Source: Akkermansia muciniphila
GTDB lineage: Bacteria; Verrucomicrobiota; Verrucomicrobiia; Verrucomicrobiales; Akkermansiaceae
Direction: 5' to 3'
DNA: 59,669 bases
Assembly (NCBI GenBank): GCA_945890645.1
Contig: CAMDCV010000027.1
Span: 1 to 59,669, forward strand
The position numbers were made by a program, and so were the translations under genes. Shown here piece after piece: positions 1 to 9,280 of this stretch (the first letter of the stretch is position 1; each line of letters opens with the position of its first letter). The notes below the pieces were generated by a model that saw only the letters and a list, made by a program, of their open reading frames with translations, was not told where the DNA came from and made no database searches.

Positions 1-974
1 AGAGCCAAATTCGAGCTCCCCTGCGCTGATGCAGCTTGCAGAACAAACTTTGTGGGATTGAAAGTCGCGCTACCCCACGTGATCGCTCCGATGTTAAAGG
101 TGGCACCGTTGTTACCGTTCATGGAAAAACCACTTTCTCCACCAGTGATCCGAATTTCGTTAGCGCCAGAACCTTGCACGCGAGTCAAACCTCCTGTCCA
201 GTAGCTCTCCAAAATACCTCCGTTGATGTTGATGTTGCTGTTGACGCTCAAGTTTCCAGTAGTTCCGTTAAACATGAGAACGCCACCGTTGATGTTGGTG
301 TCTCCGCTGTAGGTGTGGGCGTATGCAGTACCACCTCCGCCAAGAACAACGCGCCCGTTGCTTACTGTGAGACCACCAGCTCCAGTGATGACACTTGCTG
401 TGTTTTCCAAACTTACAGTGCCCGTTCCATCAAATGTCAACCGATTGCCATTGAGGTTCACACCACCCTTCACCGAGAGTGCCGCAGCTGCGTTGTTCGT
501 CCAATTCTGGGCGTTGTTGAGGATGATGGGTGTAGTAGTGATGCTGACCGCTCCCTGAGCAGTAGAACCGTAGGCGAACTGGTTCATGGTGATGCCGCCC
601 GAGTCCGCAGTGCCGTCGCCCAGAGTGATCGAAGTGCCACCGGAGAGGGTGGTGGTGCCTTGCGCCCGGAAGTTCAGGCTATTGGCAACTTGCGTGCCGC
701 TGACGGTGACCACGTAGTTGGCGTTGCCGCTAGAACCACTTGGTCCAGCGACAAAGAAGAGATTATCTGTATTAGCGGTCGCAGTTGAAAATGTTCCAGA
801 ACCACCGGTCGAATTGGTATTCCAGAAGTTACTTGTGCCCCATGTACCCGTTGGAGTGCCTCCTGCGCCGGCAGTGGCAGCATTGCTATCCCAGTAGAGT
901 TGGCCATGCGCAAAATTGGCGGCTAAGACTATGCTAGAGATTAAAATAGAACGGGGGAAAAACTTGGCTTTCAT
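1..974 (-). CDS. Large secreted beta-strand-repeat surface protein (N-terminal part, runs off the left edge)
   Basis: The reading frame is open from an ATG at 974 to the window edge, about 324 codons, with no stop; the C-terminus lies outside. It begins with a signal peptide (MKAKFFPRSILISSIVLAAN..AHGQ) and then LYWDSNAA, the usual opening of verrucomicrobial autotransporter-associated repeat proteins. The body is Gly/Thr/Asn/Ser-rich with repeat signatures such as GGLTVSNGRVVLGGGG and HTYSGDTNINGGVLMFNGTT. Members of this family form long parallel beta-helices at the cell surface. It lies head-to-tail upstream-to-downstream with the similar protein at 1275-5753, which has its own terminator in between, so the two are probably separate units. 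Function is inferred from repeat type only; adhesin or stalk-like surface protein is the best guess. Confidence 0.85.
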   Translation of the reverse strand, partial: MKAKFFPRSILISSIVLAANFAHGQLYWDSNAATAGAGGTPTGTWGTSNFWNTNSTGGSGTFSTATANTDNLFFVAGPSGSSGNANYVVTVSGTQVANSLNFRAQGTTTLSGGTSITLGDGTADSGGITMNQFAYGSTAQGAVSITTTPIILNNAQNWTNNAAAALSVKGGVNLNGNRLTFDGTGTVSLENTASVITGAGGLTVSNGRVVLGGGGTAYAHTYSGDTNINGGVLMFNGTTGNLSVNSNININGGILESYWTGGLTRVQGSGANEIRITGGESGFSMNGNNGATFNIGAITWGSATFNPTKFVLQAASAQGSSNLA

Positions 975-1202
975 AAATACTGGGGAAATGCTGTTTAAGA
1001 GTAGGGGATGGAGGCCTTGCTCGCAAACAAAGCAGATTCTGTGCTAAGATGGTAATTTTGTCGAGCAAAAATTGTGTTGTGAGCATTTTTCTTGTAACAT
1101 TGGCGTGGCAGGAATTTGAAATTCCCGTAATTCATAGGGATTGAACATTTGTCTTTTGTAAAAAAATTCCGCACAAATCAGTCATTTTTAGAACAATTTA
1201 TA
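975..1202. other. AT-rich intergenic region between two surface-protein genes
   Basis: This stretch holds no convincing gene. It is clearly richer in A and T than its surroundings and must carry the promoter of the minus-strand gene starting at 974. A possible minus-strand promoter reads TCGACA, 17 nt, CAGAAT around 1035-1065, but this is weak. No Shine-Dalgarno sequence is obvious before 974. Confidence 0.4.
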
Positions 1203-1235
1203 GAAAAAACCCCGCTGCCGATGAAGGTAGCGGGG
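1203..1235 (-). terminator. Rho-independent terminator of the 1275-5753 gene
   Basis: A 10-bp stem (CCCCGCTRCC with GGYAGCGGGG, one G-T pair) with a 6-nt loop is followed on the minus strand by a run of T. It lies about 40 nt past the stop codon at 1275. Confidence 0.85.
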
Positions 1236-1274
1236 CTTTGTGAGTGGCTTTAGCGGCAAGATGCCACTGATACC

Positions 1275-2020
1275 TTATTCGGTCACAGTCACGTTCAGAC
1301 GACCGAATTTCTTCGGATCGGCACCTTTCGGTACGGTCAGGGTGATGGTGTCGAAGCCTACGGGGCTATTTTCTGTCACGACCACTCCAGCATCGGAGGT
1401 GCCGGTGGTGGTGCCGACGGTGTAGCTCGTGGGCCAACCGGTGAGGGTCGTACCAACTTCGATTTCGCAACCGGTGATTCCATCGATCGAGCTGCGCTTG
1501 CGCTCAAAAGTGAAGATCATCTCGGTGGCGGTCGTGGTGACTTCCGGCAGTTTGCTGAGGTCGTTGGTGCCGACATCACCGCCGAGCAGGAACTCGATGG
1601 CATTGTTCACACCGTCGCCATCCTTGTCTTGGCCAGGAGCGCTGCTGATGGCATTGGTGAGGGCCCAGGTTTGATAGGCATTGCGCACGGTGATGGTGGT
1701 GTCATCGAGCAAAGCCGGATCAGTGTCGAGGTCGTTGCCGGCCACGTCTTCGAGCACGGTCAAGGCATTGATGCGTAGGACCAGCGTGCCGGGGCTGGTG
1801 GGGGTAACGACCACAGAGAATACGCCGGGCGTAGTTTCGGTAACCGAGTCGATCGTAGCGACCGCGGTGCCGTTGTTGCCAAAATCAGCCGTGGTTACGG
1901 TGGCATCGTTCATGTCCTCGTCGAAGGTCACGGTGTAAGTGACCGCGGCTCCGATGTTAACCGGACCACCGCTGACGTTGTCCGTGATGCTGGTGAGTGT
2001 CGGAGGAGTGGTATCGCCGC
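1275..2020 (-). repeat. C-terminal cassette, copy A (about 745 bp)
   Basis: By eye this segment is about 95% identical to 58227-58972, in the same orientation 57 kb away. It encodes the Ig-like domain, the DxDGDGxxNxxE motif and the C-terminal domain ending FGRLNVTVTE. Identity stops abruptly upstream near the TPPTLTSITDN segment, where the two proteins become unrelated in sequence. A decayed third copy of the extreme 3' end lies at 6230-6400. Confidence 0.9.
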
Positions 2021-5000
2021 CACCGATACCCGTCACGACGAGTTCGACATTGTTACCAGTGATTTGCAAGGCGCCAGTGCCAGCACCTACTGCCCCTGTG
2101 AGGTTGGCAGGATTGGTGTCCAAGGTGCCGGTGAGAGCAGTGCTTTCAATGAGGGTGTAAGTCCCATTTTCCAGTCCGCTGATGGGATTGAAGGAGAAGT
2201 CAGCGAAACCAAGCACGTTGCTACCGATGTTGACCGAAGCGGCGATGATTTTATCGCTAGCGGAGATGGGGCCCATGTCCATGTTGATGGTTCCGGCACC
2301 ACCTGCCATGGCGGAGATATTGAGCAATCCAGTAAAGGACTGGGGGTCTACAGTGTTGCCGGGGGCGAGCTTGGCACCTGCGGCGACAGTGACGGTGCCG
2401 CCGATGGTGCCGCTACCACCAAGGGTGCTGGTGCCATTAACGGCCACGGTACCGGTGCCGAGTTTATCGCCATTGAGGATGAGGGTGCCCGCGCTGATGG
2501 TGGTGGCTCCCCCCGTGCCTACAGGGCCACCCAGGGTCCAAGTACCGTTGCCGGTTTTAGTGAAAATATGACTGACGGGGCAGGGCAGTCCCCAAACAAG
2601 TTCTCCATTGCCAGTACCTCCCAAGGTAATGGTGGTGGGGCCAGCTTGGCCGAAGTTTGAGAAAGTAACGGGGCTAGTGAATTTCAGCAGGCCAGAGCCG
2701 TTGTTCTCGATGGTGCGGCTGGTGGTGCTGCCAAAATGGAAATTGATCACGCGGTCCGAGGTTTCGCCGAGTCCCGTGTAGCGGAGTGTGGCAGGGCCTT
2801 GGATGGCGGCTGGACCACCGATGTCGATGGTTCCGTTAAAAACAGTCTTGGGTGCTCCGAGGGAGCTGCTGGTAGCGGGAGTAGTGACAGTGCCCATACC
2901 GGTGACCATGCTGCCACTGACGACGCTGTTGAGCGAGGAAACGGACACGACACCAGCACCTGCGGTGGTCGCCGGGGCAATGGAAGTCCTGCCGGTGTAG
3001 GTATTGTTGCCGCTCAAGGTCAGAGTGCCGGAATAGGTCTTCATGAGTGTTCCCTCGCCACTGATAGTGCCGCTGAGGGTCTGGTCGGCATTCGTGGAAA
3101 TGTAGAGCATGGCTCCCGCACCTATGAATATGTTGCCAGCGTAATCGCCGGCAGCTCCACCGAGTTTGGCTCCGTTCACGGTGTTGTTTGTGCCGATGCG
3201 TAGGGTTCCGGCGTTGATGATGGTATTTCCTGTGTAGGTGCTAACGCCGTTGAGAACCAAGGTTCCTTGGGTGCTGTAGTTGTTGTTCGCGCCTGACCCG
3301 CCGTTTCCGGATTTGACCAAAGTGGTGGCTCCTGTGCCCGCTGAGTCGTTGGTGATCGGGACACTGATGGTCATGGTTTGCGCGCCCGTAGTGAGGTAGA
3401 GGTTGCCACCGCCGGATGGCGTGCGCACGGTGCCCGTACCGCTGATGGTGAAAGTACCCGTGGCCGTGCTTCCAGTCAGGATGCCACGTGTCTCCAGGTG
3501 GTTGGCGCCGAGGGCCAGCGTGTTGGCAGCTGCGGACGAGTCTCGCACGGTATTGAGGGTGCGCGTATCCGTAAGCGTCACAGCTCCGTTGATGTTCACA
3601 TTTCCAGCCGTGGTCCATGTGGTTTCATCATTGTTCGCGGTGATGCCAGCGGCCGTCACATAATCGCTGTTGTAAATGGCGTAGTCCGTCTGGATGTTGG
3701 AGGTGGTGCCGGTGGTAGCCCAGGGACCGACGATGTTGCCGCCGCTGGTGCTGCCTGCGGCGGTGATAACGATCATGTTCTTGTTGCCGGAGGCCTGCGG
3801 AGCAGTTCCAGCGGCGGAGAATGTTACGGATGCAGTGCCGCTGGGAGTTAAGCCGCCGAGGGTGAGGGTTTGGGCGCTGGTGCCGGTGCCGGTCTGGTTG
3901 GTGAGGAGGCTGATGTTGAGTTGGCCGCTGGATTGGGTGATGGCACCCAAGGTTTCCGCGTAGGTGATGTCATTGCCGGAGGTGTTTTCCCAGAGGATGC
4001 TGCCGCCACGGGTGACGGTGATGGCGTTGCTGTTGACACGATCCACAGCGGTTTGGGAAGTGGTGTTGGTCATGCGCAGGATGCCGTCATCTTCCAAAGC
4101 AATGCCGCTGGTATTAAGGAGGCTGCCTAAGCCACCACTGAGGGTAAGGGTGCCGCTGGCGGTGTTGAGGACGGGGTTATTGCCCGAGGTTGCATTACCG
4201 CCGCGGATGGTGGTGCTGCCGGTGTAGGTATTTTCCCCCTGGAGAACCTGAGTGCCCAAGCCGGATTTGATCAATGAAACGCTGGAGGTGCCGTCCTCCA
4301 TGATGCCACCGTATGTCAGCGAACCGGAGAGTGGATTGAGGGTGATAGTGGTGACGCCATCATACCCCGAAGAAATGACTTCTAACAGATTGAATGATCC
4401 AGTCAAACCACCGAATGAGGGAGTGGTGACGCCGGTGAGGGTCACAGTGCCAAGGCCGGAAGTGTTCAAAGCACTGTTCCGGAGAGCGTTGGCATTGGTC
4501 ACATTGAGTATGCCGTCACTCACGAGGGTGGCACCGCTGAAAGTGTTGGATGCACTTAGGGTCAATGTGCCGGTTCCTTGCTTCGTGAGTGAGCCAGTTC
4601 CGCTGATGACATTTCCATAGGACTGAGCGGAATCACTATTAAAGATCAATGAGGAGTTGTTGACGATGTTGCTGCTGGTGGCGATGGAAGCTTGGACTTC
4701 CAGGGCGCCTGCGCTAACGAGAGTCGCTCCAGAATAGGTATTGGTTTGGTCGAGAGTCAATGTGTTGCTGCCGAGCTTCGTCAAGCCGAGCACGTGGTTG
4801 CCACTGTTGGTGTTGGCGATGACGGAATCGAATAGGAGGCTGCCTCCGGTGGTGTCGATGCCGACGGAGGAGCCGGACATAAAGCCGTTGGTGGCGGAAT
4901 CCGATAAGTCGAGAATCGTTTCAATGTCATCTTTGGTGAATTGCCCCGCACCGCCGACGTTGAAGGCGAGTGTAGCACCGTTGCCGACGATGATGTTGTC

Positions 5001-5753
5001 CTTGGACCATGCAGCGGCGGATTGATTATTGTAGAGAGAAACCTGATTGCTGACGCGGAGGGTGCCCCCAAGAACGCGGGTGCTGCCGGTGTAGGTGTTG
5101 GTGTTGGTCAGAATCACGCTAGCGCCGGGCAAATTGCTGACGGCGAGTGAGACATTGCCGCCGCCTGCGCCATTGCTGATCGCACCGTTGAGTGTAAGGT
5201 TGCCAGAGGTAGTCGCCGCGATGAGTGCCTGTGTACCCGAGGTAGCGGATCCGGTAATGGCAGACAGAGTGAGTGTATTGGTAGTAAAGTTGCCAAGGAC
5301 AACAGACTTTGCCGCCGAGTTGAGTATGATCGGCGTATTGATGGGTTGATTGGCAAAGGTAAGATTGAATACACCAGAACCACCCCCGACATTGCCGAGA
5401 TTGATGCCTGTGCCGCCACTGATAGTGTAAATTTGATTGGTGACGTTGCCGAACGTGATGCTGCGGGCGGACTGCGTGGCATCTACAGTGATGGTTCCTG
5501 CAGTCATGGCAGTGGCGGCGAAGATCACGTCATCAACATTGGTGGTAGTGACAGCGCTAGTAGCGACGTTGCCAGCGGCAACCGTAGTCCAGTTAGAAGC
5601 TGAAGCAGCCGCCCATGTGCCGGTGGCTGCGGCGTTGGATGCCGTAACACCATTGATGTCCCAGTAGTAGGTGACGGCGTGAAGAGCAGAAGATGTTAAC
5701 AGCGCGCTGCTAGCGAGAAAGATAAATGTGCGAAGTGAGGATTTGAATTTCAT
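1275..5753 (-). CDS. Giant secreted autotransporter-associated beta-strand repeat protein with Ig-like, TSP3-like and conserved C-terminal domains
   Basis: 1492 aa. A signal peptide (residues 1-26, ending ALHA) is followed by VTYYWDINGV. Residues about 30-1150 carry repeats of the PATR type; clear copies include LTKLGSNTLTLDQTNTYSGA, LTKQGTGTLTLSASNTFSGA and LMKTYSGTLTLSGNNTYTGR. About residues 1245-1350 form a bacterial Ig-like domain (TVTFDEDMNDATVT). A calcium-binding DKDGDGVNNAIEF motif follows near 1385, then about 100 residues ending FGRLNVTVTE. There is no C-terminal beta-barrel, so it is not a classical self-transporting type V protein. The terminal domain more likely serves as a sorting or anchoring signal (inference). 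The last 245 residues are nearly identical to those of the gene at 58227. A beta-helical surface fibre or adhesin is the likely role. Confidence 0.9.
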   Translation of the reverse strand: MKFKSSLRTFIFLASSALLTSSALHAVTYYWDINGVTASNAAATGTWAAASASNWTTVAAGNVATSAVTTTNVDDVIFAATAMTAGTITVDATQSARSITFGNVTNQIYTISGGTGINLGNVGGGSGVFNLTFANQPINTPIILNSAAKSVVLGNFTTNTLTLSAITGSATSGTQALIAATTSGNLTLNGAISNGAGGGNVSLAVSNLPGASVILTNTNTYTGSTRVLGGTLRVSNQVSLYNNQSAAAWSKDNIIVGNGATLAFNVGGAGQFTKDDIETILDLSDSATNGFMSGSSVGIDTTGGSLLFDSVIANTNSGNHVLGLTKLGSNTLTLDQTNTYSGATLVSAGALEVQASIATSSNIVNNSSLIFNSDSAQSYGNVISGTGSLTKQGTGTLTLSASNTFSGATLVSDGILNVTNANALRNSALNTSGLGTVTLTGVTTPSFGGLTGSFNLLEVISSGYDGVTTITLNPLSGSLTYGGIMEDGTSSVSLIKSGLGTQVLQGENTYTGSTTIRGGNATSGNNPVLNTASGTLTLSGGLGSLLNTSGIALEDDGILRMTNTTSQTAVDRVNSNAITVTRGGSILWENTSGNDITYAETLGAITQSSGQLNISLLTNQTGTGTSAQTLTLGGLTPSGTASVTFSAAGTAPQASGNKNMIVITAAGSTSGGNIVGPWATTGTTSNIQTDYAIYNSDYVTAAGITANNDETTWTTAGNVNINGAVTLTDTRTLNTVRDSSAAANTLALGANHLETRGILTGSTATGTFTISGTGTVRTPSGGGNLYLTTGAQTMTISVPITNDSAGTGATTLVKSGNGGSGANNNYSTQGTLVLNGVSTYTGNTIINAGTLRIGTNNTVNGAKLGGAAGDYAGNIFIGAGAMLYISTNADQTLSGTISGEGTLMKTYSGTLTLSGNNTYTGRTSIAPATTAGAGVVSVSSLNSVVSGSMVTGMGTVTTPATSSSLGAPKTVFNGTIDIGGPAAIQGPATLRYTGLGETSDRVINFHFGSTTSRTIENNGSGLLKFTSPVTFSNFGQAGPTTITLGGTGNGELVWGLPCPVSHIFTKTGNGTWTLGGPVGTGGATTISAGTLILNGDKLGTGTVAVNGTSTLGGSGTIGGTVTVAAGAKLAPGNTVDPQSFTGLLNISAMAGGAGTINMDMGPISASDKIIAASVNIGSNVLGFADFSFNPISGLENGTYTLIESTALTGTLDTNPANLTGAVGAGTGALQITGNNVELVVTGIGGGDTTPPTLTSITDNVSGGPVNIGAAVTYTVTFDEDMNDATVTTADFGNNGTAVATIDSVTETTPGVFSVVVTPTSPGTLVLRINALTVLEDVAGNDLDTDPALLDDTTITVRNAYQTWALTNAISSAPGQDKDGDGVNNAIEFLLGGDVGTNDLSKLPEVTTTATEMIFTFERKRSSIDGITGCEIEVGTTLTGWPTSYTVGTTTGTSDAGVVVTENSPVGFDTITLTVPKGADPKKFGRLNVTVTE

Positions 5754-6156
5754 ATGACGATTAGGGAATTATTGGAGGATCATAAGGCGATGAAAAGTTG
5801 CTTAAGGATGAATGTATCTAAAAATGATACAAACCACTTACATCATTTTCATTCTTGCAACCATAAGCACTCTGCGAGAGACGGCAAGGCTGAAATTCGA
5901 TTTTAGCCAGTTATGAATAAAAATCGTGTTACGTCTTCGTATTGACTGGGCTCCTGTCTCCTAAAATTGGCATGGCGCTTGTCAAGACGCCGCCACGCTT
6001 CGCCCGCTGATTGAAGCGGGTCCATTGCTTGGCTTCTCTGCGCTCGACGAGGTTTTTTGAGGTCTTGGCGTGGGGCGCCGTGGGTGTTGCCTTTGCCAAT
6101 GTCGAACCCGACTTTGATTTTGCGGTTTTTTCCAAAGCAAGTCGAAGGGCAAAATG
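5754..6156. other. Intergenic region without a supported gene
   Basis: The part next to 5753 is AT-rich and should contain the promoter of the large surface protein. Minus-strand positions 5929-6135 can be read as a 68-residue Lys/Arg/Thr-rich peptide from a TTG codon, but there is no ribosome binding site, no recognisable family and no promoter. I do not call it a gene. Confidence 0.35.
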
Positions 6157-6192
6157 AAAAAAGCCCGCGGCGGATTCGCCGAGGGCTTTTTT
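6157..6192. terminator. Bidirectional Rho-independent terminator
   Basis: AAAAAAGCCC and GGGCTTTTTT flank a smaller inner stem (GGCG..CGCC), giving a near-perfect hairpin with an A-run on one side and a T-run on the other. It sits just past the decayed surface-protein 3' end at 6230-6400, and was probably that gene's terminator before decay. Confidence 0.8.
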
Positions 6193-6229
6193 GATGAGAG
6201 GGGTTTGGCGGCAAGATGCCGCTGTTGCC

Positions 6230-6400
6230 TTATTCCGTCACCGTCACGTTCAGACGGGCGAATTTCTTCGGATCAGCGCCTTTGGCAACGGTCAGGGTGA
6301 TGGTGTCAAAGCCTACGGGGCTGTTTTCTGTCACAACTACGCCGGTATCGGAGTTGGCCGTGGTCGCTCCGACGGTCTAGCACGTGGGCCAGCCAGTGAG
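6230..6400 (-). pseudogene. Remnant of the C-terminal cassette of a large surface protein
   Basis: On the minus strand this reads ...TGWPT C stop TVGATTANSDTG..., continuing to ARLNVTVTE and a TAA, i.e. the last ~55 codons of the same cassette found at 1275 and 58227. An in-frame TAG replaces the Tyr codon of the intact TSYTVGTTT segment. Upstream homology stops abruptly near 6400, and the following ~135 bp up to 6537 show nothing recognisable. The matching terminator at 6157-6192 survives. It is the stump of a deleted third member of the family. Confidence 0.85.
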
Positions 6401-6537
6401 CGCATTGCGACAAATAGAATGACACCGGGGACTGTGTATTCGGGAGGGAAGAAGTTAATTCAATAAATGTAAATCAATTGCCATTTCGAATGCAAAATTT
6501 CAATTTTTTGCAAAAACAAACGCTATTACGGACTCCC

Positions 6538-9216
6538 TCAATCGTGAATGAGTTGCAGCAACTTTTCTCTACGCTCGCGCACGAGTCTCACGACCAGTGA
6601 AGTCCAACCGGTTTGGTGGGAGGCGCCGAGGCCTTCGCCGGTTTCGGCGTGGAAATACTCGTGGAAGAGTAAAAGATTCTGCCAGTGCGGAACGTCGCTG
6701 TAGCGAGCCGCGGTGCCAAAACAGGGGCGATAACCTTTTGCATCGGGCACGAATAAAGCTATCAAGCGATCACAGAGGTCCAATGCTACCTCGATGAGGT
6801 TTTTCATCTCACCTGATCCGGTGGGGTATTCGATTTGGAAAGAATCGCCGTAAAAATAGAAGTATCGCTCCAGAGCTTCGATGATCAAAAAGTTCGTCGG
6901 GAACCAGATCGGGCCGCGCCAATTGGAGTTGCCGCCGAACATGTCGGTGTTTGATTCACCGGGTGTGTAGCGCACCTCATTGCGGTTGCCGCCGTGTTCG
7001 AACACAAAGGGCTGCGACTCGTGGATTTTGCTCATGGACCGAATTCCATAGGGCGAGAGGAATTCGTTTTCCGCAAGCATGCGGGAGAGCGTTTTGCGCA
7101 AACGACTTTCCGTCGGCAATGCCAGCAAACAACGCCCGGGATTTTTCGCGCCCTGCGCACGACGCACACTGATGTATTTTAATAAATCCGGTCGATTGCT
7201 GAGAAACCAATCAAGTCGTTTGCGGAAGCCGGGAAGAGCATCGATGGTTTTTTGTTTTAACACCGTAACCGCACAGAGCGGCAGCAGACCAACGAGCGAA
7301 CGGATGCGCAAGGGCAGCGGGCTTTCGTGGTTGATGATCAATTGGTCATAGTAAAAGCCATCGCTTTCATCCCACAAACCCGTGCCACCAAGGCTATTGA
7401 TCGCATCGGTGATATTGACGTAGTGCTCGAAAAATTTCGACGCAATGTCTTCATACGCGGGCTTCACTAAGGCCAGCTCGAGCGCCATCGCTAGCATCGT
7501 CAAGCAATACGATGCCATCCATGCGGTGCCATCGGCTTGGTGCAAGTGACCGCCACCCGGCAAGGCATGCGAGCGATCAAACACACCGATGTTATCAAGT
7601 CCCAGGAAGCCCCCGCCAAACACATGGCGACCTTCAGCATCCTTGCGGTTCACCCACCAAGTGAAGTTAATCAGCAATTTCTGGAACGCGCGTTCGAGGA
7701 ATAACAAGTCGCGCTGCCCTTTCGGATCGGCGATTTTGTAGACACGCCACACCGCCCACGCATGCACGGGTGGATTGACATCAGAAAAATTCCATTCGTA
7801 GGCGGGCAGCTGTCCATTCGGATGCATGTACCATTCACGCAATAGCAACAGCAATTGGTCCTTGGCGAAATCGGGGTCGATTGCCGCAAAGGGGATCATG
7901 TGAAACGCGGTGTCCCATGCGGCAAACCACGGGTATTCCCACTTGTCGGGCATCGATAAAATATCGCGTGCGAAAAAATGCGTCCAGTCCGAGTTGCGGC
8001 CGTTGAGTCGTTGTTCACTGGCGGGGGCGCCATTCGGATCACCCTTGAGCCAATCATCGACCACATAATGGTAAAACTGTTTCGTCCACAGCAAACCGGC
8101 GTAGCCTTGACGACAAATCATGCGTTCGTGATCGGGAATATTGTTCGGGATGAGTTCGTTGTAAAATTCATCGGCATCCGCGATGCGTTCGAGGAAAGTT
8201 TGATCGAAATTTTCCAGCCCCTTGCAATCATTGTGTTCGCGCTCGGCATGCAGACGACAACAGACGGTCACGGTCTTTCCTGCGGGCACCAGAAAACGCA
8301 GCAACGCCGCTGATTTCGTGCCGCTCTGCTCAGGATTAACTGCGGAAATTTCCTTGTGAATCAAGTATCGATGAAAGGCATCCTTTACATGAGGGGAAGC
8401 ATTTTTCCCCGCGCCCATGGCCTCAAGATTGCTTTCGTTTTCGGTGAAAAGCCATGGCGTGTCCTGCGCGAGATCAGGTGACTCGGCGTAAAATCGATAG
8501 GTGCCACTGCTCTCGTGCCAAATACGCAGCGAATCGCCATCGCGAGTAATGGTGGGCTTTTTTAAGGGTGCCTCGCGCTCGTTGCCCCAAGCCCAGGTGT
8601 TGCGAAACCACAGCGTCGGCAAGACATCAATCGGGGCAGCGTCTGGTCCGTGATTGGTGATGGTGATGCGCCAGAGCAAATCTTCAGGGGTACGCTTGGC
8701 CACTTCTTGCAGCACATCAAAGTAGCGCCCGTCATCGAAAATGCCCATATCAGCGAGCTCGAGCTCCGGACCATTGCGACCGAGTTTTTGATTTTCTGCA
8801 ATGATCGCCGCATACGGATAAGCGGCCTGTGGGTATTTGTAGAGGGCCTTGGTGTAAGAGTGCGTGGGCGTGGCATCGAGGTAATAATAACATTCCTTCA
8901 CGTCCTCGCCGTGATTGCCCTCGTGACCGCCCAGTCCAAATAAACGCTCCTTGAGAATGCTATCATTGCCATTCCACAAGGCAGGCGCGAAACATAATTG
9001 TCCTTTGCGATTGCACCAACCCTGCAAGCCATCTTCGCCCCAGCGATAGGCACGCAAGCGAGCATGATCGTGCGGCACCGTCGCCCAGCTATGACCGTGA
9101 TTGGAATCGTCCTCGCGCACTGTGCCCCACTGCCGCTCGCTGAGGTAGGAACCCCAACGCCGCCAGTTCGCCGTGCGTGCGCGATCTTCGATCAATCTTT
9201 GGTGTTCCCTGCTCAT
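6538..9216 (-). CDS. GH63-like (MGH1-type) glucosidase
   Basis: 892 aa from the ATG at 9216. The N-terminus SREHQRLIEDRARTANWRRW followed by GSYLSERQWGTVRED is characteristic of bacterial cytosolic glucosidases of the GH63/MGH1-like clan; an upstream start at 9327 would add residues not typical of the family. The middle and C-terminal parts match an alpha/alpha6-barrel catalytic domain (WAAWDTAFHMIPFAAIDPDF, GGFLGLDNIGVFDR, FGGNSNWRGPIW, FHEYFHAETGEGLGA). No signal peptide is seen. The family hydrolyses alpha-glucosides, but the exact substrate cannot be told from sequence. It lies 64 bp downstream of the DUF6288-like gene on the same strand, so co-transcription is likely. Confidence 0.85.
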   Translation of the reverse strand: MSREHQRLIEDRARTANWRRWGSYLSERQWGTVREDDSNHGHSWATVPHDHARLRAYRWGEDGLQGWCNRKGQLCFAPALWNGNDSILKERLFGLGGHEGNHGEDVKECYYYLDATPTHSYTKALYKYPQAAYPYAAIIAENQKLGRNGPELELADMGIFDDGRYFDVLQEVAKRTPEDLLWRITITNHGPDAAPIDVLPTLWFRNTWAWGNEREAPLKKPTITRDGDSLRIWHESSGTYRFYAESPDLAQDTPWLFTENESNLEAMGAGKNASPHVKDAFHRYLIHKEISAVNPEQSGTKSAALLRFLVPAGKTVTVCCRLHAEREHNDCKGLENFDQTFLERIADADEFYNELIPNNIPDHERMICRQGYAGLLWTKQFYHYVVDDWLKGDPNGAPASEQRLNGRNSDWTHFFARDILSMPDKWEYPWFAAWDTAFHMIPFAAIDPDFAKDQLLLLLREWYMHPNGQLPAYEWNFSDVNPPVHAWAVWRVYKIADPKGQRDLLFLERAFQKLLINFTWWVNRKDAEGRHVFGGGFLGLDNIGVFDRSHALPGGGHLHQADGTAWMASYCLTMLAMALELALVKPAYEDIASKFFEHYVNITDAINSLGGTGLWDESDGFYYDQLIINHESPLPLRIRSLVGLLPLCAVTVLKQKTIDALPGFRKRLDWFLSNRPDLLKYISVRRAQGAKNPGRCLLALPTESRLRKTLSRMLAENEFLSPYGIRSMSKIHESQPFVFEHGGNRNEVRYTPGESNTDMFGGNSNWRGPIWFPTNFLIIEALERYFYFYGDSFQIEYPTGSGEMKNLIEVALDLCDRLIALFVPDAKGYRPCFGTAARYSDVPHWQNLLLFHEYFHAETGEGLGASHQTGWTSLVVRLVRERREKLLQLIHD

Positions 9217-9280
9217 CCGCAAGGAGGGTAAGCAGATTTCATGCAGAGTTGTCGAGGTACGATCAGGAAATTCCCGACAT

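Noticed and set aside
2064-5603. Many long plus-strand reading frames opposite the large surface-protein gene
   Set aside because: They are antisense to the repetitive Gly/Thr/Asn codons of the minus-strand gene, have no start signals or known domains, and show biased low-complexity composition.
5929-6135. 68-codon Lys/Arg/Thr-rich frame on the minus strand
   Set aside because: TTG start, no ribosome binding site or promoter, and no recognised family.
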